Part shown: piece after piece, positions 53,409 through 61,970 of the stretch
How positions within the stretch are numbered: position 1 is the first letter of the stretch
Layout of the letters: every line of letters starts with the position of its first letter
Notes under the pieces: model-generated
Database searches by the model: none
Told to the model about the DNA's origin: nothing
Seen by the model: the letters and a program-made list of their open reading frames with translations, nothing else
NCBI RefSeq assembly: GCF_017809215.1
Contig: NZ_CP065424.1
Coordinates: 1,180,911 to 1,244,910 of the forward strand
Direction of reading: 5' to 3'
DNA: 64,000 nucleotides
DNA from: Heyndrickxia oleronia
GTDB taxonomy: Bacteria > Bacillota > Bacilli > Bacillales > Bacillaceae_C
Made by a program: the position numbers and the translations under genes

Positions 53409-54259
53409 CCGTTATCCTTGAAGCAACAGGTTTTCCAAAGGCAACTTATATGTACTGGCAAAAACGATTTGATGAACCTAGTCCAGATGAAGAAATAGAA
53501 AAGGTTATTAAAGAAATCGTTGATAAGCATACAGGAAATTATGGATATCGTCGAATTGATATGGAATTACGTAAGCGTGGTTATGTTGTAAATCACAAGA
53601 AAATTCTACGGATTACAAATAAACTCGGCATTACTTGTAAATCCTTCACACGTAAGTCTCGTAAATTTAGTACTTACAAAGGAACGATCGGTAAGATTGC
53701 GAAGAACCTTATCCACCGTAGATTTGATACAAACATTCCACATCAAAAAATGACAACTGATACATCAGAATTTAGATACTACACGGCCGATTCTAAAGGA
53801 AATATGATCATCAAGAAAGCCTATTTAGATCCATTTTTAGATATGTATAACGGTGAAATTCTAGCCTTTAGGGTATCAGAACGACCAAATTCAAAAGCTA
53901 TAATGGAGGCTTTAGAAGAAGCCATTGAACGAACAAAAGATTGCCCATATAGAACAACCGTTCACTCTGATCAAGGGTGGGCATATCAAATGAAAGCATA
54001 TGTAAAAAAAATAAAAGATAATAATATATTTCAAAGCATGTCCAGAAAGGGGAACTGTCTAGATAATTCACCTATGGAAAATTTCTTTGGCATTATGAAG
54101 CAAGAAATGTACTACGGTAGAATTTATCACTCTTTTGAAGAGTTAAAACAGGCTATTACAAACTATATTTATTATTATAATAATGAACGAATAAAAGCAA
54201 AATTGGCTGGCATGAGCCCGGTTGAATACCGTCTTCATACCAGCCGATTAGCAGCTTAA
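53363..54259 (+). CDS. IS3 orfB transposase (DDE integrase domain)
   Basis: This frame lies -1 relative to orfA, with a run of seven A near 53392-53398 at which IS150-type elements shift to make the OrfAB fusion. It reads RVIHELRKKFKLAVILEATG, then HTGNYGYRRI, TTDTSEFRYY (first D), TTVHSDQGWAYQ (second D) and NSPMENFFGIMKQE (E). All catalytic residues are present, but the upstream frameshift in orfA prevents a normal fusion. The nearest ATG-led piece starts at 53450. Confidence 0.85.
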   Translation, partial: TESRVIHELRKKFKLAVILEATGFPKATYMYWQKRFDEPSPDEEIEKVIKEIVDKHTGNYGYRRIDMELRKRGYVVNHKKILRITNKLGITCKSFTRKSRKFSTYKGTIGKIAKNLIHRRFDTNIPHQKMTTDTSEFRYYTADSKGNMIIKKAYLDPFLDMYNGEILAFRVSERPNSKAIMEALEEAIERTKDCPYRTTVHSDQGWAYQMKAYVKKIKDNNIFQSMSRKGNCLDNSPMENFFGIMKQEMYYGRIYHSFEELKQAITNYIYYYNNERIKAKLAGMSPVEYRLHTSRLAA

Positions 54260-54292
54260 ATATTTAGTCTAACTTTTGGGGTTCAGTACAGA

Positions 54293-54305
54293 GTTATCCT
54301 TTTTT
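54293..54305 (+). terminator. right arm of the split fliT terminator
   Basis: GTTATCCTTTTTT is the exact complement of the sequence just after fliT. It still carries the T-run but has lost its partner. Confidence 0.7.
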
Positions 54306-54420
54306 GTGTATTTGAGATTTATTTGTTCTAGACTAAAAAATAATTTCAGAAAGATGTCTTTAAACGAATAATTACCCAAAAATTTACAAATAACTAACTA
54401 AAACCACTCCGAGGCTAAAA

Positions 54421-54894
54421 ATGTTCTTACTATACACTTCTACTATTGTTTTCAATGTTATCGCATATAAGTTCGTAAAAGAGATGTCAGCAAATAAAAT
54501 TGTTCATATCTGGCTTTTCACAATCTCTTTACAATTACTCTTCGATACATTTATCGATTTAAAATATCATGGGTATTGGTATTTGACACAGGGGATTGAT
54601 TATTTAGCGTTTCCCGCTTACACCCTTTTAATTCCCCCAATCAATGTCCTGTTTTTAGAGTACTTTCCTTTTGGTAGATCAGTGAAAGGAAAGGCATTAT
54701 ATATAATCATTTGGACCATACTTTTATTACTATATGAAATGTTGGTCAATCTACCACCACCATGGGGATATTTTCATTATGGTTGGTGGAAGTTCTGGTA
54801 TTCCTGCTTTATGGATCCTATCTTGTTATTGATTTTGATCGGCTTTTATAAATTTATTACTAAATTAGAGAAGAAGCTAAAGCTGGGACACTAG
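54421..54894 (+). CDS. CBO0543-like membrane protein
   Basis: 157 residues with four or more membrane segments (for example LLYTSTIVFNVIAYKF, ALYIIIWTILLLLYEML, PILLLILIGFYKF). The aromatic motif FHYGWWKFWYSCFMDP matches the CBO0543 family of small membrane proteins in spore formers. Function unknown. CCGAGG precedes the ATG. An inverted repeat overlaps the end. Confidence 0.75.
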   Translation: MFLLYTSTIVFNVIAYKFVKEMSANKIVHIWLFTISLQLLFDTFIDLKYHGYWYLTQGIDYLAFPAYTLLIPPINVLFLEYFPFGRSVKGKALYIIIWTILLLLYEMLVNLPPPWGYFHYGWWKFWYSCFMDPILLLILIGFYKFITKLEKKLKLGH

Positions 54895-54916
54895 GGTCAG
54901 GTTTCATGTCCCAGCT
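54881..54916. repeat. GGGACA/TGTCCC palindromic element, copy 1
   Basis: AGCTGGGACA and TGTCCCAGCT form a perfect 10-bp stem with a 16-base loop containing GGGTCAG, followed by TTTCG. It belongs to the same repeat type as at 59232, 61332 and 63723, and doubles as the terminator of the preceding gene. Confidence 0.6.
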
Positions 54917-55100
54917 TTCGATTATGGAAGAACAAAGGTGACGGATGCCTATTTATTTGACTTTCATGTTTACGATTAAATTTGCCTATTTTCCTTACAT
55001 AAAAATAGTCTTAAATATGTAGGTTAATAGAAGAAGGATTTAATTATGATCGAAAGAAATAGATAGTAAGTATGTTGTCAAAATAATAGAGGTGATCATT

Positions 55101-55670
55101 TTGAAGTTTTCATATGACTATATAAAAAGTGGGAATGCAACTTGTGTATTAGAGATGGGGAAGGAAAGGTTTGAATTTTATCCGACCTTTCATTCGGATG
55201 CGCTTGGTGATTTTGTTTCTTATTTGGCATCTGTCCATCCTTTATGTAAATTAAGCTGGAAAGAAGGAGCGTTTCACAAAATAAATGGAGGGATTACGTG
55301 GGAGACAGGCACATATTTATTGCGTTGGGAACTCAAGCGTGATTTTGAAGACTTAGAAATTAAGATTACAGAATGGCAAAACCCGATGATTGATAGAAAA
55401 GGAGATTCTCAATTAATTAGAAAAGTATTAGAGGCAAAATGTAACTTTAATGAATTTGTTTTATGTGTGGTCAAAGAGTTGGATCGGGTGATTAAACAAC
55501 GGGGGATTTTGGGATATCGACAAGAATGGCAAGGTTATACATTTCCTATCGATGGATTTTTGGATTTGAAATATGCTTGTCTATATAAAAAACCCTTCGA
55601 GATTACCAAAAAGAACAATGGAACATCATTAGAAGCTGAGCTAAATTTATTGATGGAAAAAATGGATTAA
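55101..55670 (+). CDS. hypothetical protein, 189 aa
   Basis: TTG 55101 is preferred as start because AGAGGTGAT (55088-55096) precedes it. The product is alpha/beta (FSYDYIKSGNATCVLEMGKE, then TGTYLLRWELKRDFEDLEIK), without signal or membrane segment, and ends in helices. No family recognised. It stands alone between convergent or distant genes. The gap to 55896 has a CGGCTACT/AGTAGCCG inverted repeat (55772-55823). Confidence 0.65.
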   Translation: MKFSYDYIKSGNATCVLEMGKERFEFYPTFHSDALGDFVSYLASVHPLCKLSWKEGAFHKINGGITWETGTYLLRWELKRDFEDLEIKITEWQNPMIDRKGDSQLIRKVLEAKCNFNEFVLCVVKELDRVIKQRGILGYRQEWQGYTFPIDGFLDLKYACLYKKPFEITKKNNGTSLEAELNLLMEKMD

Positions 55671-55896
55671 CGATAAAATAAGACCCTCTAAAAAACGTAC
55701 TCCAATAAATTATCGAATATAGCTTATCAAAAGGTCTATGGTATCACACGCTTTTAGATAATCAAAGAAAGCGGCTACTCGGATTCTTTTTCTAGTTGTT
55801 AAACCGTCTCTAAGCAGTAGCCGATAATTTTTAATAGATCCGATGATCATTTGTGTTTGATTTTTTGCATAGAATAAGTCTGCAATCTCTAGGTTA

Positions 55897-57654
55897 TCAC
55901 GGCTTCAACTGATACTTTTTTATTTTTAAATACAAGGTATTCCTACTTATTTTCAACAAACTCGCAGCTTTGCTGATATTCCATTCAGTAGCATGTAAAG
56001 CAGTTTTAATGGCCTCCCTTTCAGTGTTGATCAGAGGAGGGGGCGGCTCAAATGAATTTGTTGATTCGCTTTTTTGTTCATACTCATTTATAAATTGTAA
56101 ATCCTCTACACCGATTTCATTTCCTTCTATCAGAAAAGCGGCTTGCATGAGAACACTGTGCAATTCGCGAATATTTCCCGGCCAATGGTAGGATTGGAGC
56201 TTTTCTTTTGCATCATTTGTTAGTTGAAGAAAAGGGTGATTAAGTTGTAATAGTAAATGATCGGTTAGTTCGAGGATGTCTGATCTTTCCCTTAATGGGG
56301 GAAGTGTGATGAAGATGCCTTTTAAACGGTAATACAAATCCTCTCTAAATCGTCCTTCCTGAACCTCTTCACGTAAGTTTTTATTTGTTGCAGCGATGAT
56401 TCTGGTGTCAATGGTTTTCTCCTTTATTCCACCAATGCGAGTGACCTTTTTTTCTTGTAATACGCGGAGTAAGGCTGCTTGTGCTTTTTTGGACATGTCA
56501 CCAATTTCATCAAGGAAAAGGGTACCTCCGTTGGCTGCTTCGAATTTCCCTGGTCCACCTTCTCGATTTGCACCTGTAAATGCCCCGCGTTCATACCCAA
56601 AGAGTTCACTTTCTATTAAACTTTCAGGGATAGCACTACAATTAACTGCTATAAATGGCTGCGGTTTACGAGGGCTTGATGTGTGCAAGGCTTGAGCAAC
56701 TAATTCTTTGCCTGTCCCACTTTCGCCGTAAATGATGACTGGATAGTCTGTAAAGGCTGCTTTGTTAATCATTTTTTTTATTTTTGTGATTTGCGGACTA
56801 CTGCCGATAATTTCTGCTGTTGAATAAAGCTGTGAATCCTTTTTTCTAGTTGTATGTAATGAAACAATGGAGCGCGCAGATTGATTTGCTTGATCAGAGA
56901 TCACCCCGATTGCCTGTCCTTCCTTATGGTAGAACTCTTTTCCAAGACAATCCTTCCCAAGGAGCCTATGAGTTGCATGGTTTGCACGTATGATTCTTCG
57001 TTCTTGGTCGAGAGTTATGAGCGGGAAGGGATAATAATTTGTCGTTAGTTCTAATTCCTTCGTAGCTAACAGTTTTTCTTGATTTGCCTGCTCAAGAATT
57101 AAGCGATTATACACTGATTCAGCCATCATACTAACTAATGCAATCATCGATGGGTGAAAATCCTCCTTGCGTGCACTAATATTAATCGCACCAATAAACT
57201 CACCACTTGGAGAATAAATGGGGCTTGCCGCACAGGTAAGAATATGGTTTTTGACAAAGAAGTGATGCTCTGCGTGGGTGGTGACTAATCTTTTTTCATG
57301 TAGGGCAAGACCAATAGCATTTGTCCCTTTTATTTCCTCCGACCAGTTTGCGCCAACCTCCATATAGTTGAAAGCAACATCTAATTCTAATTTTCCTGCT
57401 TTTTGAATAATGATTCCATTCCGATCTACGATGACAGTCACTAATCCCTTGTTCGGAAGGGTTTTGTACAGCTTTTCCAATAAAGGTGTGGTCTGGTCAA
57501 GTAGGAATTGATTTTTTGCGAGAGCTTTTTCCAAGTCGATTCCGGTTAAAAGCTGATTATTCATAGGTCCATTAGGGTCGAGCCCATATTCTTGACAGCG
57601 TCTCCAGGACTGGGTGATCAAATCTTTGGGATCCATCATACGTAGAGGTGACAT
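55897..57654 (-). CDS. sigma-54-dependent transcriptional activator (AcoR-like)
   Basis: 585 residues on the minus strand; ATG 57654 is eight bases after AAAGGAGG. The N-terminal half has a GAF-type sensor (TCAASPIYSPSGEFIGAINI, then MMAESVYNRL) and a PAS-like part. The AAA+ domain has Walker A GESGTGKE, the GAFTGA loop that contacts sigma-54 and Walker B TLFLDEIGDM. The C-terminus is a Fis-type HTH (NISKAASLLKISRNTLYLKI). It is divergent from the dehydrogenase gene whose promoter is a sigma-54 type with two upstream sites, so it very likely activates that gene. Confidence 0.92.
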   Translation of the reverse strand: MSPLRMMDPKDLITQSWRRCQEYGLDPNGPMNNQLLTGIDLEKALAKNQFLLDQTTPLLEKLYKTLPNKGLVTVIVDRNGIIIQKAGKLELDVAFNYMEVGANWSEEIKGTNAIGLALHEKRLVTTHAEHHFFVKNHILTCAASPIYSPSGEFIGAINISARKEDFHPSMIALVSMMAESVYNRLILEQANQEKLLATKELELTTNYYPFPLITLDQERRIIRANHATHRLLGKDCLGKEFYHKEGQAIGVISDQANQSARSIVSLHTTRKKDSQLYSTAEIIGSSPQITKIKKMINKAAFTDYPVIIYGESGTGKELVAQALHTSSPRKPQPFIAVNCSAIPESLIESELFGYERGAFTGANREGGPGKFEAANGGTLFLDEIGDMSKKAQAALLRVLQEKKVTRIGGIKEKTIDTRIIAATNKNLREEVQEGRFREDLYYRLKGIFITLPPLRERSDILELTDHLLLQLNHPFLQLTNDAKEKLQSYHWPGNIRELHSVLMQAAFLIEGNEIGVEDLQFINEYEQKSESTNSFEPPPPLINTEREAIKTALHATEWNISKAASLLKISRNTLYLKIKKYQLKP

Positions 57655-57745
57655 TATTTTTTCCTCCTTTATCAAATAGCTTTTACTGAAATATATTAGC
57701 TTTCATCGTTTAAGATGCACTAAAAATTGCGCATGTCTTTCATCC

Positions 57746-57784
57746 TGTACTAATTTAGGACACTGTTTGTTGATGTTTAGGACA
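57746..57784 (+). promoter_or_regulatory. two upstream activator sites
   Basis: TGTACTAATTTAGGACA (57746-57762) and TGTTGATGTTTAGGACA (57768-57784) are 17-bp sites of the form TGT-N11-ACA with the same right half TTTAGGACA. Their centres are 22 bases apart, two helical turns, and they lie 51-105 bases upstream of the -24/-12 promoter, a normal distance for a sigma-54 activator. Confidence 0.8.
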
Positions 57785-57834
57785 TCTCGTTTGGTTGAGC
57801 AATTAAGTTTGCCGAAAATTCCTGCTTTTATAAG

Positions 57835-57851
57835 TTGGCATGGAAATTGCT
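57835..57851 (+). promoter_or_regulatory. sigma-54 (-24/-12) promoter
   Basis: TTGGCATGGAAATTGCT matches the consensus TTGGCAC-N5-TTGCW nearly perfectly, with GG and GC the required 10 bases apart. It is 51 bases before the dehydrogenase start. Confidence 0.93.
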
Positions 57852-57901
57852 TATTAATAGAACGAGCAATACATTATTTATAAAAAAGGGGAGGAAGCTA
57901 A

Positions 57902-59116
57902 ATGGTTGGAAACAGAGCAGTGGCATATATGGGACCTGGGAAAGTTGAGGTACAGGATATTGGTTTTCCTGATTTAGTGTTAAGGGATGGACCTGGGGTG
58001 AATCCGTTAAATGTGGGACGCAAATGTAATCATGGAGTGATTTTAAAGGTTGTAACGACAAATATTTGTGGTAGTGATCAACATATGGTCCGCGGGAGAA
58101 CAACAGCCCCTACTGGCTTAGTGCTTGGACATGAAATTACAGGAGAAGTCATTGAGGTAGGTAGTGATGTGGAATTTATTAAAAAGGGTGATCTTGTATC
58201 GGTGCCATTTAATATTGCTTGTGGACGGTGTCGTAGCTGTAAAGAGGGATCAACCCATATTTGTGAAAATGTAAATCCAGATCGTCCGGGCTCTGCTTAT
58301 GGTTATGTAGATATGGGCGGTTGGGTAGGAGGGCAATCCGAATATGTAATGGTGCCTTATGCTGACTTCCAATTATTAAAGTTCCCTGATAAGGACCAAG
58401 CAATGGAGAAAATTAGAGATTTAACGATGCTTTCCGATATATTCCCAACAGGTTATCATGGTGCAGTAAGTGCTGGAGTGAAACCAGGTTCGACCGTGTA
58501 TATTGCTGGAGCGGGACCAGTTGGTTTGGCTGCTGCTCATTCGGCGCAATTATTAGGAGCAGCTGTTGTCATTGTAGGTGATTTAAATGCAGAACGTTTA
58601 GCACAGGCGAAAAGCTTTGGATGTGAAACGGTTAACCTGCGTGAACATACTAATCTTGGAGAACAAATTGAGCAGATACTTGGAATTCCAGAAGTGGATT
58701 GTGCTGTTGACTGTGTAGGGTTTGAAGCATCTGGACATGGTGCCAATGCTGGGGAAGCCCCTGCAACCGTACTAAATTCGATTATGCAAGTGACACGTGC
58801 AGGGGGAAGGCTTGGAATTCCAGGTCTTTATGTAACCGGTGATCCTGGTGGTATTGATGAGGATGCCAAAATTGGAACGTTAAAAGTCCGTCTTGGATTA
58901 GGCTGGGCAAAAGCACATACATTTGTAACAGGGCAAACCCCAGTCATGAGATATCATCGTGATTTAATGTCCGCGATTCTTAGTGGTAGAGCCCAAATTG
59001 CAAAGGCTGTGAATGCAACAGTGATTTCCTTAGACGATGCTCCTAGGAGCTATCAGGAATTTGATCAAGGTGCATCTAGAAAATATGTAATCGATCCACA
59101 TGGGCTTGTGAAATAA
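57902..59116 (+). CDS. fdhA: zinc alcohol dehydrogenase, formaldehyde dehydrogenase-like
   Basis: 404 residues of the glutathione-independent formaldehyde dehydrogenase (FdhA) type. Catalytic zinc ligands are in TTNICGSDQHMVRG and GHEITGEV, the four-Cys structural zinc is in CGRCRSCKEGSTHIC, and the Rossmann motif is GAGPVGLAAAHS. FdhA enzymes oxidise formaldehyde and related aldehydes with NAD, sometimes by dismutation. Sigma-54 control with an AcoR-like GAF sensor suggests induction by the substrate aldehyde or alcohol. Another substrate is possible. Confidence 0.85.
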   Translation: MVGNRAVAYMGPGKVEVQDIGFPDLVLRDGPGVNPLNVGRKCNHGVILKVVTTNICGSDQHMVRGRTTAPTGLVLGHEITGEVIEVGSDVEFIKKGDLVSVPFNIACGRCRSCKEGSTHICENVNPDRPGSAYGYVDMGGWVGGQSEYVMVPYADFQLLKFPDKDQAMEKIRDLTMLSDIFPTGYHGAVSAGVKPGSTVYIAGAGPVGLAAAHSAQLLGAAVVIVGDLNAERLAQAKSFGCETVNLREHTNLGEQIEQILGIPEVDCAVDCVGFEASGHGANAGEAPATVLNSIMQVTRAGGRLGIPGLYVTGDPGGIDEDAKIGTLKVRLGLGWAKAHTFVTGQTPVMRYHRDLMSAILSGRAQIAKAVNATVISLDDAPRSYQEFDQGASRKYVIDPHGLVK

Positions 59117-59188
59117 GTTGGTGAAGGGTCCGACAAGTCATTAAAGAATTCTACTATGAGAACAAAAAGTGTAGAAAAACCTCATTAA

Positions 59189-59224
59189 AATAAGCCTCCA
59201 ATTATTTTTGGAGGCTTATTTTTT
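59189..59224 (+). terminator. intrinsic terminator after the dehydrogenase gene
   Basis: AATAAGCCTCCA and TGGAGGCTTATT form a perfect 12-bp stem with TTTTT after it. Confidence 0.92.
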
Positions 59225-59231
59225 GTGGGAA

Positions 59232-59266
59232 AATTGGGACATAAGATCCGGTCCATTGTCCCAATT
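59232..59266. repeat. GGGACA/TGTCCC palindromic element, copy 2
   Basis: AATTGGGACA and TGTCCCAATT pair over 10 bp with GATCCGGTCC in the loop. It is the same design as 54881 and follows a separate terminator, so it is not needed for termination. Confidence 0.6.
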
Positions 59267-59408
59267 ATATTAAATTATTTAGAAAAGCGAATGATAATAC
59301 ACGACAGCGTAGAGGTTTATTGTATAATAATGGTATCGTTATGACTGGTGAATCTTTTATTGCTTAAGTACTAGAATGATAATTTTTCAACGGTTTGAGG
59401 GGTGTGCA

Positions 59409-61076
59409 ATGAAAGAGAGAATTTTGCAATTAACACAACTGGCAGAAATTTCGAACCATGGGCATATTTTATATATGTATGATTCATTGGATGGCTATTT
59501 GAAAAATGCAATTTCATATATTTTAACGGGGTATAAACAAGGGAATCAACTATTATTAATTGATAATGATGAACGCTATAATCTTATTGTTCATCGTTTA
59601 AAAGAAATACTTCAATCGGACGATATGTCATTTTTACATTATGTGAATAATGCTGAGTTTTATCGATTACACGGAGATTTTCATTGTGATAGTATTATTC
59701 GTCATTTTAATCGCCTGTTGGCCCCTTTTTTCGAAGAAGGAATTCCTATTCGCACATGGGCACATGTTGAATGGCGGGAAAAAGACGTTGATCATTTAGA
59801 ACTTGAACACTATGAATATGTTTCGGATCAAAATATAGAGAAATCAGGGATTATCTCTGTTTGTGCCTACGACGGTCAGTATGTTACAGCATCGCTTCAA
59901 AATAAATTACAAAGAAGTCATGAGTATCTCATGACAGATACTGAATTGGTTAAATCAACATTATATAAAATGGGTGGGATGGTTTATCCGTCCTTATCGG
60001 TTCAAGAAATACATAATAAAACAGCAAATAAATTAAAGGCAACGAAGCATCAATTACAATCCTTTATAACCAATAATTTAGATCCTGTCATTATTTATGA
60101 TCATTCTGATCGAGTCATCTCAGTCAATCTAGCGTTTGAAAAAACCTTTGGGTGGTCTCGAGAGAGCATATTAGGGTTACATGCAACAGAGTTACCTATT
60201 CTTCCAGAAGACCGAAAGTTCGAATTTTATAGAAATAGGAGCTTTACATTACGTGGAGAAAAGATTGTTGAGTATGAAACAGTAAGAAATACGAAGGATG
60301 GTCATTTGATTCATGTGCTAGTCTCATGTTTTCCTTTATTGAATGCAGAAAATTATAATGATGGTTGGGCAGTCATCATTAAGGATATCAGTGAGAAGAA
60401 ACAGGCACAGGAGCTATTAATAAGAAGTGAACAACTTTCAATCGCTGGTGAACTTGCGGCAGGGATTGCTCATGAAATCCGCAATCCTATTACGTCAATA
60501 AAAGGATTTTTTCAACTTCTTCAATCCGATACATTAAAGAATAATACTTATTATGACATTATTTTATCAGAAATAGAAAGGATCGAAACGATACTTAGTG
60601 AATTATTATTACTTGCAAAACCACAAGAGATGAATCTTGTTTCGATTAATCTATGTATGTTGCTAAATGATGTAATCGTTCTAATGGATGCTCAAGCAAA
60701 TATGAATAGTGTTCTAATGATAACTGAATTTGAAACGGAAGAATTATTTATCAAATGTGAAGAAAATCAAATTAAACAAGTCTGTATTAATTTTATAAAA
60801 AACGCGATTGAGGCAATGGCCGATGGAGGGAAGCTTGTTATTCGGTTAGAAAAGAAGGGGAATGAAAAGGTTCTGATTAGCTTTATTGATGATGGCTGTG
60901 GCATCCCGAGTAATGTACTAGATAAATTAGGACAGCCCTTCTATACTACGAAGGAAGAAGGAACGGGACTTGGATTTATGGTAAGTAAAAAAATTATTGA
61001 AAATCATAAAGGAACCGTTACGATTGAAAGTGAAGAAAATAAAGGGACAAAGATTGAACTAACCCTTCCTTTATAA
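59409..61076 (+). CDS. MEDS/PAS sensor histidine kinase (KinE/sporulation type)
   Basis: 555 residues from ATG 59409 (GAGGGGTG before it); an upstream in-frame ATG 59376 has no site. An N-terminal MEDS-type domain (GHILYMYDSLDGYLKNAISY) of about 170 residues is followed by a PAS domain (SVNLAFEKTFGWSRESILGL) near 230-340. The phosphorylation box is AGIAHEIRNPITSIKGFFQL with His near residue 355, and the ATPase has the N, G1 and G2 boxes (FIKNAIEAMADGG, DDGCGIPS, GTGLGFMVSKKI). No membrane segment. It resembles the cytoplasmic kinases that feed the sporulation phosphorelay; no response regulator is next to it. Confidence 0.88.
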   Translation: MKERILQLTQLAEISNHGHILYMYDSLDGYLKNAISYILTGYKQGNQLLLIDNDERYNLIVHRLKEILQSDDMSFLHYVNNAEFYRLHGDFHCDSIIRHFNRLLAPFFEEGIPIRTWAHVEWREKDVDHLELEHYEYVSDQNIEKSGIISVCAYDGQYVTASLQNKLQRSHEYLMTDTELVKSTLYKMGGMVYPSLSVQEIHNKTANKLKATKHQLQSFITNNLDPVIIYDHSDRVISVNLAFEKTFGWSRESILGLHATELPILPEDRKFEFYRNRSFTLRGEKIVEYETVRNTKDGHLIHVLVSCFPLLNAENYNDGWAVIIKDISEKKQAQELLIRSEQLSIAGELAAGIAHEIRNPITSIKGFFQLLQSDTLKNNTYYDIILSEIERIETILSELLLLAKPQEMNLVSINLCMLLNDVIVLMDAQANMNSVLMITEFETEELFIKCEENQIKQVCINFIKNAIEAMADGGKLVIRLEKKGNEKVLISFIDDGCGIPSNVLDKLGQPFYTTKEEGTGLGFMVSKKIIENHKGTVTIESEENKGTKIELTLPL

Positions 61077-61111
61077 GGATTATCGGGTTGTAAAAGGATG
61101 ATAACACGTAA

Positions 61112-61149
61112 TAAAAAGGCCGCCTTTGTTGCGGCCTTAATCTTTTTTA
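61112..61149. terminator. bidirectional terminator
   Basis: AAGGCCGC and GCGGCCTT form an 8-bp GC-rich stem flanked by A-run and T-run, serving both the kinase gene and the convergent yjcZ gene. Confidence 0.88.
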
Positions 61150-61155
61150 CTATTA

Positions 61156-61266
61156 TTAATATATGCCTCCAACAAAAGAAGCTCCAATAATGATAAGTAA
61201 AATAAACAACACAACAATTAAAGCAAATCCGGCACCAAGTCCACCACCAGCTACAACTTCACTCAT
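61156..61266 (-). CDS. YjcZ-family small spore-associated protein
   Basis: 36 residues, too short for most gene callers: MSEVVAGGGLGAGFALIVVL then LLIIIGASFVGGIY. A Gly-rich N-terminus followed by a single hydrophobic helix is the signature of YjcZ/YoyG micro-proteins, found in the spore coat or membrane of Bacillus. GGGAGGTGTTTTT precedes the ATG on the minus strand. Confidence 0.88.
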   Translation of the reverse strand: MSEVVAGGGLGAGFALIVVLFILLIIIGASFVGGIY

Positions 61267-61640
61267 AAAAACACCTCCCATTCGGATTATTTTATGTATA
61301 TGACCCAATTTGGTTAAAAGAAATTATATAGGGGGGTCTGACCCCCAATACGTTAAAGTGTTAAAGGATGCTAATTAGGAGATACAGGAAAGTCGGTTTT
61401 TAGCGAAAAAAGTCGAAAGTTGTAAGCGGATTCACAAAATTCATTTTTCAGACATTAACAATTTTATTCATTAGAGGGAGTATAATGTGAAATTGGAAGT
61501 TTAGTATTTAGTTAATTATTAATAAAGTTAAACGTATGGAGTAGGAGATAGGTCTTTAGGGAATGGCTTATTCATCATATGGATGGTCTTTTTTTATGCA
61601 AAAAAATAGAGAGATAGAGAAATGAAAGGAACTGATGATC
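61267..61640. other. intergenic region with one palindrome
   Basis: The stretch contains GGGGGTCTGACCCCC (61332-61346), a copy of the local palindromic repeat type, and an AT-rich part. GAGTATAAT near 61475 is a possible -10. No further gene is seen. Confidence 0.5.
61332..61346. repeat. GGGGGTCTGACCCCC palindromic element, copy 3
   Basis: A 15-base near-perfect palindrome with the GGGTC/GACCC core shared with the outer arms of the element at 63723. Confidence 0.55.
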
Positions 61641-61970
61641 ATGGCCATAGAATATGGTCTAGTACCAAATGAAAGTTTTGAAAGTATTTATTCGGAAATT
61701 TGTCTCAGTCATAATCAAGTAAAACATATGTTAAATCAATACCTAAACTCTATTAAAAATATGACGATACAATTAAATGAAGAAACTTTAATAAAATTGA
61801 CAAAAGGTCAAGTGGTAGATGTCCTACTAGAAAACTTAAAACGAAAGGAAATTGTCGAGTTAATACATATGCTTACAATGATTAATGAGAGACAGTCAGA
61901 TGTGAGTTCATATATGAAATATATACTATTAGGTATTTTAGCTTATAAAGAAAAGAAGGGATTCAAGTGA
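61641..61970 (+). CDS. hypothetical protein coupled to a chemoreceptor
   Basis: AAAGGA at about 61624 serves ATG 61635 or 61641; the latter has better spacing. The 109-residue product is all helix ([20 protein letters not shown], then [20 protein letters not shown]). Its stop overlaps the GTG start of the chemoreceptor gene (GTGA), so the two are made together. It could regulate or modify the receptor; nothing shows how. Confidence 0.65.
   Translation: MAIEYGLVPNESFESIYSEICLSHNQVKHMLNQYLNSIKNMTIQLNEETLIKLTKGQVVDVLLENLKRKEIVELIHMLTMINERQSDVSSYMKYILLGILAYKEKKGFK

Larger units (their letters stand above)
52811..54285 (+). mobile_element. IS3-family (IS150-like) insertion sequence
   Basis: Ends are the imperfect inverted repeats TGCACCCCAAAAGTTAGAC (52811) and, reversed, TGAACCCCAAAAGTTAGAC (54267-54285), with the usual TG...CA termini. 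Inside are orfA, frameshifted, and orfB with a DDE domain. The left repeat continues into a hairpin (GTTAGAC..GTCTAAC-like, 52824-52852) that protects the transposase from outside transcription. No clean target duplication is seen (ATG left, GTA right). Confidence 0.92.

Noticed and set aside
52800..54300. Target-site duplication flanking the IS
   Set aside because: The three or four bases on either side of the TG/CA ends differ (ATG and GTA), so no duplication can be claimed.
57828..58103. Minus-strand frame overlapping the sigma-54 promoter and dehydrogenase start
   Set aside because: It is antisense to a clear gene, lacks a ribosome site and has no protein-like pattern.
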